Notes under the pieces: model-generated
Seen by the model: the letters and a program-made list of their open reading frames with translations, nothing else
Database searches by the model: none
Told to the model about the DNA's origin: nothing
Assembly: GCA_009599575.1 (NCBI GenBank)
Contig: VWND01000002.1
Span: 1,178,001-1,242,000, forward strand
Origin: Blumeriella jaapii
Lineage: Eukaryota; Ascomycota; Leotiomycetes; Helotiales; Drepanopezizaceae
Direction of reading: 5' to 3'
DNA: 64,000 nucleotides
Position numbers and translations under genes: made by a program
Part shown: positions 56,789 through 64,000 of the stretch, in pieces
Layout: every line of letters begins with the position of its first letter
Position numbering within the stretch: position 1 is the first letter of the stretch

Positions 56789-58013
56789 ACTGAGTGGCCG
56801 TCTATGGATCGATCGGTACCTTAGTTTGTGAAGGCTAGATTACCTACTTAATGGTGACAATTCTCGAGGAAGCTATCGTAGAGGGGTAAGGGACCGAGCG
56901 AAGGTACAGGTAAAAGGAAATATGCAAGCAGCAAAACTTAAATTTACGTCATCGCTCTCTCGTGCGTAGAATTGAGCTCACTTTCCGTCATTTTTGAACC
57001 TCTTTATTTACTTTGAACCTTTTTTTTGCTCTATCCACCAGTCGTCAACACATACTGTACAATCCGCCTGTGCCAGATACTTTACGACGCTAGCGATACA
57101 CCTTGTGCATCGAGTCACCAGCAACTTGCACATGAATTTGCGACCACCCGAATGTCAGATCGAGGAGTGATGCTCAAGAATGCAGCTTTTTGAAGTTCTG
57201 CACTCGTGTACTTGCAGTATTGTACAGTACCTGGTTGAATTTGTTCCCTCGGGATGTGATAGCATGCATGCCTGCCAAGGTCGGTAAGTGTGGTAAGGCG
57301 GGAGCGCAACATCAGAACGACGAGGCCAAGTAGTCCAACTTCATTCTTTTCTGCTTGTTCCGCTGTTTGTGGCCGTTGACTCGACTTTACCGTACTTGCT
57401 CTTCAAGTTCTTCGTGTTAGGACTGTCATTTTGCTTTTGCGAGAATGTGCATTGGTGGAAGCGACTTGCCCCATGGTTTTGCAGAGTTTTGCTCGAGGCA
57501 GCGATCTGAGAGTTACAGTAATCGCCAACAATCCCGTGTCTCAGTTTGGTGTGCGCTTGTCAGAAAAAGTTGAAATGGTATCTAGTGTAGTACATATGAC
57601 AATCGCACTCCGAGCTCGGATACTGCCTGTAAGCCTTGGCTCGCTTGACTGGGGATGAATGTGGCACTCCGTTTTGGTAAGATTTGAAGGAGAGTGCAAT
57701 TTTCTTTCTCCATCTTGGGCTATAGAATGAATAGATTGGGAGTAGCATGGAAGGCGGATACTGCGTTATGAGCAGGTGTACGGCAAACCGAGTCTGGTGT
57801 GTTGCTCGTCCATAGCGGGAAACATCATACCTGGGTCTGTCCTGTGTTGTTGTCAATGTCAACATTGCCACTCTTCAAGATCTGCACAAGAATATTTACA
57901 AATTGTTTCGATACCAAACTTTATACAATATCCGCAGATGGATGAGGGAATGCTTTGTTTACTGCCTGTTGCGCCGTCCCTTCTCCTTTCTTCCTATCTC
58001 ATCCCGAAGTTGT
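56789..58013. other. Gene-free spacer
   Basis: No gene is supported. Contains the SHB17 promoter on its left and the PPR gene's 3' end on its right. GTACAGTAC-type motifs occur at about 57052 and 57221. Confidence 0.5.
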
Positions 58014-61000
58014 TCAAAACCAATTGGCTGCAAATAGCTCATCGTCGCTTGCTTCAATCTCCTCCTGCAACTCATCTACATATTCAACTCCAACATCCAC
58101 AGCCTGATTACTAAAATTCTGCACCCTTCTCGTTAGCTTAGTCCGATCGATAATCCGGTTCAACGCATTCATGGCACAGGCATCCGGCTTTATGCCTGCT
58201 GCTTCCATTCTCGCCAAAGCATCGACGACGCCATTCGTGTCTTGCAAGGACGCGTAGCCCTGAGCCAGCGTGCCCCAGGTGACAATATTAGGCTCAATGC
58301 CACGATCTCGCATCATCTCCAGGACTTTCTCTGCAGCACGGGGCTGCTCTTGAGCCATGAAGATCTTGAGGAGGATTGACCAAGTGTAGAGATCTGGTTT
58401 GGGTGGTACGAGGATGGTAGGCTGTGGGGCGTCACAGGGCTCTACTGGTGTGTCGTTATGAGACGGAGAAGCATCGCCTAGTTTGGACGTGCGTTGTGCT
58501 TTGTCCCCGTTTGCTAATGATGGCTGGCGTGCTTCGCCCGGAGGAGACGAGGTGTTGCATTGCGTCTCATGGAGATTTAGAGAAGAGTCTTCGTAATGAG
58601 GCGGTATCGCCTGGCCATCTTCGGAAGTGCTTTGTCTACCCTCTTCGCTGATTGATAATTGTTGAGGGGTTTGGTTCCGTGGAGAAAGCATATCTGCAAT
58701 GAGAGTGTGGCAGTCACCAAGAGTTTCACCAAATTCGCCAAGCTTCATAAGGATAATGTTATAGATGTGAGTGGTCCGCAACAGTTGAACGACAATGGGA
58801 TCACTGTTGTGTACCAGTTCACGGAATCTATGGTAGAATTCAAGAACCGGTTGTGAGGTCTGCAAATCGTCGAGAAAACTAGTGGCCATGACGACTAGAG
58901 TCGGTGCTGGAGGTTCTATGAGTGGATCTGATGTATGTAGATAGTTATCCATCTTCAGACCTGGAAATCTCTCGGAAAAATTGGGGATGATTCGAGCCAA
59001 CGGTGTGAGCTCGAAAAAGTCGCAGTAAACCCGGAGTAGGCGCCCAAAAGCAGACGGTTGCCTCTGCCTTTGTCGACTTGGATCTTTTCTTTCTTGCCGA
59101 TGAAGAAGCAGGATGGCATGTAAGACATCATTCACAATGTATGTGTCTCTGATGCCCCTGCTTCGGACGAGCTCTATCACCTTCCTGATAGCGAGTGAGT
59201 CCATTCGTACTTTCGAGTCGTTCAACAAAAAGGAATATGTGAGTGCATCAGGCTGAAGGCCACTATCTACCATTGTGTCATGGAGTTGCCATGCTCTGTC
59301 ATGATCGCCGGTTGCCAGAGCGTTTTGCAAGAGGATGTTATATGTTATAACATTGGGATGGGCTCCCAAATTCAGCATAAGCTCAAATATATCCGATTCA
59401 ATGTGTCGATCGATGACGCCCCGCCGCCGAGCTGCCTTCCCAAGCAATATGGAAAAGAAGCTTAGCATCTTTGGAGAATTCAAGTCTGCTCCTTGATCCT
59501 TACATTGGTGTAGAATTTCGCAAGCTTTGTTGACCATGCCGTGCCGAGCAAACCGGGTTCCGAATTGGATCAGTGTATTAGAATGCAGTGGATGCTCAGC
59601 ATTCACCAGCGTGACAAACAGCCTTTCCAAATGGTACCCAGGGGAAAGCCGCGAATCTATTATCGTGATCGCTAGATACAGCGTACGCGAATGCAATCGG
59701 ACGTGTTTCTTTGGACCTTTAGTCAAAACATCATTAAGCAGTCCGAAAAGCTTTTTCACGTCGACTTCTGAAGGCTGGTCTACTCTGTAGTAGAAGTATG
59801 CAAAGATGTAGTCAAGACTATCAGCGATAGCATAGCCCGGTGGGTATGGATCGGTGAAAATGGCCATCAATACATCCAGAGCACGAGTAGGATAATTCGT
59901 AAGTGTTCGGAGCATAACCTCGGCCCAGACCTTGTGTCTTGTCAATGGGGACAACGCCTTCCATAGATTTGTCATCAACTCCAAAGACTCCAAACAGGCA
60001 AAGTTGTCCGCGATATATAGTGGGGTCTGGGCTCGAGGGGGGGTACGGGCCCTTCTCATCCATCGGCCGCCAGCAGCTGCCCTTTCGAGATGGTTATTGA
60101 GATCTGAAATACGCCAATTCCACCAGGAACAATAACGGTAAGTGCCGTGAGGTCCCTCGGGCACCAGCCTGACCAGCTTGCCTCGGAGCTTTGGAAGATC
60201 TGTGACCAGGGATTTGATCTTCGCATTCCGGCTTCGCCATTTTGCTTTTCGAAGCTTCTTCCACTTGACGCTGTCTGTTCCAAGTACGAGCGGCTGCCTC
60301 TTGACGAAGTTTGTTGCAGACCGGCCGAGCTGCGACTCGCTCTCCAGGCATTTCCATAGTAGTCCATATCGCGTTGTAACATTTGACTTGAGCTCCTCTG
60401 ATGCAACACAATCTTTTGAAGCTTTCTCAGCGTAGGTTGGATCAAGCGGTTTGGTGACTAGGTACTTTGGTGGATTAAGTCTTTCCACGGAGGGAAGTAA
60501 TGGTCTCCCATAAACCCGCGTTGTTCTTTCAATTGAAGCTCTCCTCAGCCGTGCCCCAGTTCTCAAACTGGAGGTTTGACTGTTGACTTTCGCGGCACCT
60601 GTGTCTGTGTTCGCTCTTTTGTCGAGGTCTTTCGGAGCTTGCCTCGTCGCCTCTACCCTCCAAATGTCTTTGTACTTTGCCGAAAATTCCTCCTTCCCCC
60701 CCAGATATTCGGAACTCCCTTCTCGGACGACGTCTGCCTGGCTGTCGTGCCCAGCTCCAACATCCGCTCCAGTCATCTCATCATTGGATTGTGCACCATG
60801 AATGTTGCAAGAGCCCAACTCAACAGCTTTCAGAGTTTTCCAAGGCTGCAACTCTTCACGAATATTACTCTGCTCCGTGATGGACAGCTGAATCTGTGTC
60901 GGGCCGTCATGATATGCCCGAGTTTGTTGATGATTTTCGGTTTTACGTCGGTCTGCCTTCGAAAGGGTTCTTGTTATGTTTCGAGGCCATGGCTGTAAAA

Positions 61001-61079
61001 TTCGAGGTGCCAGAAACGGAAGGATAGGCAAATCAAGTGTTGACCAGCGTTTCGTCGATAGCTCTAAGCGTGGAGGCAT
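58014..61079 (-). CDS. Mitochondrial pentatricopeptide-repeat (PPR) protein
   Basis: RNA-binding organelle protein; target unknown. 1021 aa, single exon, ATG at 61079. The N-terminus is basic and hydrophobic without acidic residues after the first few (STKRWSTLDLPILPFLAPR), fitting a mitochondrial targeting peptide. PPR-type helical pairs are clearest in two places: about residues 570-620 (NVITYNILLQNALATGDHDR, DSGLQPDALTYSFLLND) and about 893-970 (DLYTWSILLKIFMAQEQPRA, RGIEPNIVTWGTLAQGYASL, AAGIKPDACAMNALNRI). In between lies a low-complexity linker (about 800-890). No PPR-associated catalytic domain is seen. It shares a 234-bp divergent promoter with the Cwf18 gene. Confidence 0.85.
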   Translation of the reverse strand: MPPRLELSTKRWSTLDLPILPFLAPRILQPWPRNITRTLSKADRRKTENHQQTRAYHDGPTQIQLSITEQSNIREELQPWKTLKAVELGSCNIHGAQSNDEMTGADVGAGHDSQADVVREGSSEYLGGKEEFSAKYKDIWRVEATRQAPKDLDKRANTDTGAAKVNSQTSSLRTGARLRRASIERTTRVYGRPLLPSVERLNPPKYLVTKPLDPTYAEKASKDCVASEELKSNVTTRYGLLWKCLESESQLGRSATNFVKRQPLVLGTDSVKWKKLRKAKWRSRNAKIKSLVTDLPKLRGKLVRLVPEGPHGTYRYCSWWNWRISDLNNHLERAAAGGRWMRRARTPPRAQTPLYIADNFACLESLELMTNLWKALSPLTRHKVWAEVMLRTLTNYPTRALDVLMAIFTDPYPPGYAIADSLDYIFAYFYYRVDQPSEVDVKKLFGLLNDVLTKGPKKHVRLHSRTLYLAITIIDSRLSPGYHLERLFVTLVNAEHPLHSNTLIQFGTRFARHGMVNKACEILHQCKDQGADLNSPKMLSFFSILLGKAARRRGVIDRHIESDIFELMLNLGAHPNVITYNILLQNALATGDHDRAWQLHDTMVDSGLQPDALTYSFLLNDSKVRMDSLAIRKVIELVRSRGIRDTYIVNDVLHAILLLHRQERKDPSRQRQRQPSAFGRLLRVYCDFFELTPLARIIPNFSERFPGLKMDNYLHTSDPLIEPPAPTLVVMATSFLDDLQTSQPVLEFYHRFRELVHNSDPIVVQLLRTTHIYNIILMKLGEFGETLGDCHTLIADMLSPRNQTPQQLSISEEGRQSTSEDGQAIPPHYEDSSLNLHETQCNTSSPPGEARQPSLANGDKAQRTSKLGDASPSHNDTPVEPCDAPQPTILVPPKPDLYTWSILLKIFMAQEQPRAAEKVLEMMRDRGIEPNIVTWGTLAQGYASLQDTNGVVDALARMEAAGIKPDACAMNALNRIIDRTKLTRRVQNFSNQAVDVGVEYVDELQEEIEASDDELFAANWF

Positions 61080-61313
61080 CAGCTGTTAGCTGCAGTGGTT
61101 CAACAGTCAAGGCATCCAGAGCGTTGTATGTAAAGAAGTAAAGTTATTTGGTTCTCGGGAGAAATTCAAAATGCTGCCGAGAATCCTTAGCGTAGCCGCA
61201 GACCATCAGGCTGAGAAATGACTGCAACGCCCGCGACAACATCGACGACAATTCACAAATCAAGGAGGAGCTATACGGCACTTTGTTGCTGCGACAGCCC
61301 TCGCATAATCATC
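61080..61313. promoter_or_regulatory. Divergent promoter region, PPR gene / CWF18
   Basis: 234 bp between opposite ATGs. The plus-strand frame is open upstream to 61218, but those codons are poor in conserved character and are probably leader. Confidence 0.45.
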
Positions 61314-61937
61314 ATGTCTTCAACCCACGTTACCTTGGGCGCAGCTGCAGATGAGCGCAAAGCGCGACTGGCCAAGCTCAAGTCTCTGAAGCGCAAGCAA
61401 CCTGGCGATGAGCTTGCAGCCCCGGAATCGACACGCTCTCCTTCTCCACCTATCGAACCCGACGTCGCAAAGTTACACCTCTCAGGCAGAAACTATGACC
61501 CGGAAGCCAAAGGACCCAAGCTTGGTTTCGAAGCACCGCCAACTTTAGCTGTCGAGAAGACTCTCGAGAAGCAGGCTAAGGAAGTCGAGGATGAGATCAG
61601 GAGGAAGGCTGAGGAGGAAGAACACGATGACAAGGGTGTGGATCTGTTCAAATTGCAACCGAAGAAGCCAAATTGGGATCTAAAGAGGGACTTGGACAAG
61701 AAGTTGGAGATCTTGAATGTCAGGACGGAAAATGCCATCGCAAGGATGGTACGGGAGAGGATAGAGGGTGCCCAGAAAAACGCCAAGTCGAAAACGGGCA
61801 ACGGAGCTGTCACAGCAAGCGAAGGGGGAGAAGAGATGGGGATGGATGGTATTGCTCTGGTGGAAGGCGTCAAGCTAAGGCAACGAGAAGAGGAAGAAGA
61901 AGATAGACGAGAAAGGGAACACGATGAGATCCTGTAA
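61314..61937 (+). CDS. Cwf18 / CCDC12-type pre-mRNA splicing factor
   Basis: Component of the Prp19-associated (NTC) spliceosome, nuclear. 207 aa, single exon. Conserved order: DERKARLAKLKSLKRKQPGD near the start, LHLSGRNYDPEAKGPKLGFE, then a charged helix (EKQAKEVEDEIRRKAEEEEH), VDLFKLQPKKPNWDLKRDLD, and a second helical block (LDKKLEILNVRTENAIARMV). The C-terminus is acidic/basic coiled coil (RQREEEEEDRREREHDEIL). An in-frame ATG at 61218 would add 32 residues; the 61314 start (MSSTHVTLGA) was preferred because homologues begin shortly before the DERKARL block. It converges with the zinc-knuckle gene, 195 bp between stops. Confidence 0.9.
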   Translation: MSSTHVTLGAAADERKARLAKLKSLKRKQPGDELAAPESTRSPSPPIEPDVAKLHLSGRNYDPEAKGPKLGFEAPPTLAVEKTLEKQAKEVEDEIRRKAEEEEHDDKGVDLFKLQPKKPNWDLKRDLDKKLEILNVRTENAIARMVRERIEGAQKNAKSKTGNGAVTASEGGEEMGMDGIALVEGVKLRQREEEEEDRREREHDEIL

Positions 61938-62132
61938 TCGTACGTGGAAACAGGACGTGCATTGGTCTCGTACCGGCTTTGGTTCTTTAATCATACAAAA
62001 CAATGGCTGAGCTGAGAGCCGAGGGTTTTTCCTCTATCCTTCACTGGCATGCCAACTAACTTTGCATTCCGACTTGTTGCGCGCTCACCAAATTTGAGGC
62101 AAGACTGAATACCAGGGCTGTTCACAGACTGC

Positions 62133-63059
62133 TCATTTACCACGACTGTTCATAGCCTGTGTCAAAGCAAGCCGTTTGCTGAACGGACTCAAGCTTCGCT
62201 CTCGGGGAGGAAGGGGAGGCCTATTTTCAACGCCACCCAGCCCATCCCTCGCGCGCCGACGATCGTTAGATAGATCTCGCTGTTTTCTATACGGGCTCCT
62301 GCTCTCGGTGGTTCGACCTCTTTCCGGCGGACTGCTTTGTCGAAATCTCCTTCTCGTGCTTCTGCTATTTGCTCGACCTCTGAGAGGCCTTTTCTCTTCA
62401 TCAGAGTTATAGGAATCCAGGGACGAATCTCGCCTTCGTTTCTTCTCGGAATCGGTAGGTCGGGTTCTAGAGGATAATATGGACATGCTTGGAGAGGCTC
62501 GACGAGCTGAAAGCGAACGAAAACTCGGCTCGCCTCTTGGCCCGAGAGTGACTCTCGATACTCGATGGGGAGAAGGTGACCGTGACCTTCCCGTGGATAT
62601 GCTGGACACGGAAGCAGAAGACGCAGACCTCATCCTCTTGGACGTGCCTAGGCATTCGACGTCTTCACGTTGCCTCTCACGTTTGCGGCCCCTTTCCTGA
62701 TCCGCTTTTGCCAACACCTCATCAGCAATACCCTTCCTGAAAACAAGTAGGTCAGTCGAGACCTCGTCAAGGGCTTAGACCAAGATACGTACTTCCTTAT
62801 AAGGTCTTGCGGGACATCGCTTGTCAACTTGGGCTGCAGCCTGGGGTTGAGCAGCTGTTGTGTCCGAGATGGGCGCGAAACGTAGGGGCGTTCCTGGACA
62901 ACCGCCTTGCACTCGTAACTGTAGTGCCGTAATCCGGTGTTAGTTTACGTGATTTGGAGCTCGGGAAGTGGACTCATCTCTCTTCAGACACTTCTGGCAC
63001 AGAGTCGAGGCTGTAGCTTTGGATGGCCCGGCCATTGGGCCCCTTGCGTATCTGTTCAT
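62133..63059 (-). CDS. Zinc-knuckle / RS-rich nuclear protein (ZCCHC10-like)
   Basis: Probable RNA-processing protein, nuclear. Best canonical model: complement of 62133-62736, 62793-62918, 62974-63059; 271 aa. The N-terminus MNRYARGPMAGPSKATASTL leads into CQKCLKRD. Downstream reads HYSYECKAVVQERP, then VSRPSRTQQLLNPRLQPKL, the RPSRT block typical of ZCCHC10-type proteins. The C-terminal two-thirds is arginine/serine-rich (RSRSPSPHRVSR, RRRDSSLDSYNSDEEKR). Problem: the intron separating CLKRD from YEC. A GT-AG intron (62919-62973) keeps frame but deletes the knuckle's His (giving CLKRDDYEC). Joining GAT directly to CAC (intron 62927-62975) restores a perfect C-x2-C-x4-H-x4-C but needs a GA...GG intron. 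The first exon boundary is therefore uncertain. Confidence 0.75.
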
Positions 63060-64000
63060 AGCGAGGAGAAGGTCTTGCAGGAGCTTTTGATATGTGCGGT
63101 ATTCGATGGGTTGTTTAGCTGGCTGTAGGCGTTGCCCTCCAATCACCTAGTAGGTATTATACTCCTAAATCTAAGAGTCCTGCCTTGATGCTTAGAGAGG
63201 AAGCCAACGCGGATAGGGGACGAGTATCGTGTACATGTACCCCTCAAGTAAGGTATCGTACTAGCTGGAGTGATTGAATCGTATCAGTCGAATGAGTGGC
63301 TGCTTAAGGCCTGGCGACTAATCCTCAAGTACTTCTCGCAGACAACCTGATCGTAATTCCATTGACTCGAGGGCAAGGCAGGATTCTACGGTGCGATCGA
63401 CTGCGACTGAAGATAAAATACGGCAGACAAACCATTGGACTTCATGAAGCGCGGTGGTTGTAGTTCCAGAAGTTGCAAACGACACGGCAAGGCTGCTAGT
63501 CCGTAGCGCACGGCTGCGGTTTCTTGGCTTGGCGGAGGGCACTGCAACTGCACTACATGGTGAGGTGATCGCAACTTTGTTGTATCGACCCCCAAGCCCT
63601 AACATCATCAGGAGAGCGCTGAAGGGCAAACCCGGTACTCGGAGATCCGCGACCTGCATCGCAGTCAATCCAGCGTCCCCGACAGACTCCTGCAGAGATC
63701 TCCAACTGGAGTCGAGTGGCGGTCGTACAGCTGTGTGGCAGAGTCGACAAAGCGAAAGCCTCCCCCCTCCATTGTCGGTCGTCCAACGGACATACCTCGA
63801 CATCCGATTCTACCATCAAGGACTTTACGGCCTCCGTCGCTCGAAAAACAACAACACTTCCCATCTGCCTGCCGGCTATGACCATGACCAGATGCCTCAC
63901 TTCATCCGGCGCTCTTGTTGTTGAATTCCTACCTTGATTACTTTCCAAAGCTCCGTTCCATCAGGCTTGTCCCCTGGCTGCGATTCACTTTCTACTCAAT
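63060..64000. other. Right end of window, no recognised gene
   Basis: Overlapping open frames of 60-160 codons exist on both strands at 63318-63948, but none carries a motif I recognise or splice signals that settle a model. One of them may be part of a gene extending beyond the window; I cannot say which. Confidence 0.4.

Noticed and set aside
63318..63948. Overlapping 130-160-codon frames on both strands at the window end
   Set aside because: No motif, start or splice support to prefer one; left as unassigned.

Overview
The window is nuclear DNA of a filamentous ascomycete (Pezizomycotina; a Dothideomycete is my best guess, inferred from gene style and not proven). The evidence is short introns of about 50-60 nt with CTAAC-type branch sites, a nuclear complex I PSST subunit, a Wee1 kinase with a long disordered N-terminus, Vac7, an Axl2-like protein, a CFEM-like GPI protein, and a degenerate Ty3/Gypsy fragment. 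I rebuilt gene models by hand from conserved protein reading, splice signals and reading phase. Exon coordinates are in the entries.

Layout. 1.4-5.9 kb: 5-oxoprolinase (minus). 6.8-7.4 kb: retrotransposon remnant. 7.9-11.2 kb: PXA-PX-nexin C sorting-nexin-like protein (minus), sharing a 359-bp divergent promoter with SUB1/PC4 (plus). 13.7-14.9 kb: an unrecognised 268-aa gene whose coding sequence is full of perfect inverted repeats. 14.9-16.8 kb: an array of about 15 stem-loops with a constant 17-nt loop core and variable, always complementary arms. 17-20.3 kb: GC-rich and microsatellite DNA. 20.4-23.4 kb: VAC7, apparently carrying a frameshift. 23.4-33.4 kb: gene-poor, simple-repeat-rich DNA with one secreted EEP-like gene at 26.3-27.3 kb. 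33.4-37.1 kb: Wee1-type kinase. 38.1-38.8 kb: CFEM-like GPI protein. 41.0-42.6 kb: aspartic protease. 43.6-49.5 kb: complex I PSST, choline-phosphate cytidylyltransferase and PP2C phosphatase, all minus. 51.1-54.4 kb: AXL2-like. 55.1-56.8 kb: EFM6 and SHB17, tail to tail. 58.0-61.1 kb: PPR protein. 61.3-62.8 kb and on to 63.06 kb: Cwf18/CCDC12 and a zinc-knuckle/RS protein, also tail to tail.

Most genes are dispersed housekeeping genes and I see no metabolic cluster. Functional neighbours are few: Cwf18 lies next to an RS-rich zinc-knuckle protein (both RNA-processing in character), and EFM6 next to SHB17 with only 58 bp between stops.

The most unusual item is the hairpin system at about 14.25-16.99 kb. 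Stems differ in sequence from copy to copy yet remain complementary, sometimes through G-T (G-U) pairs, around a constant core (consensus TGCTCCCGAGAAGGCAT). Similar perfect hairpins lie inside the adjacent upstream coding sequence, and one has a loop resembling the core. This pattern fits conserved RNA structure, or a small element sitting at the centre of palindromes. I do not recognise it as a described nuclear element.
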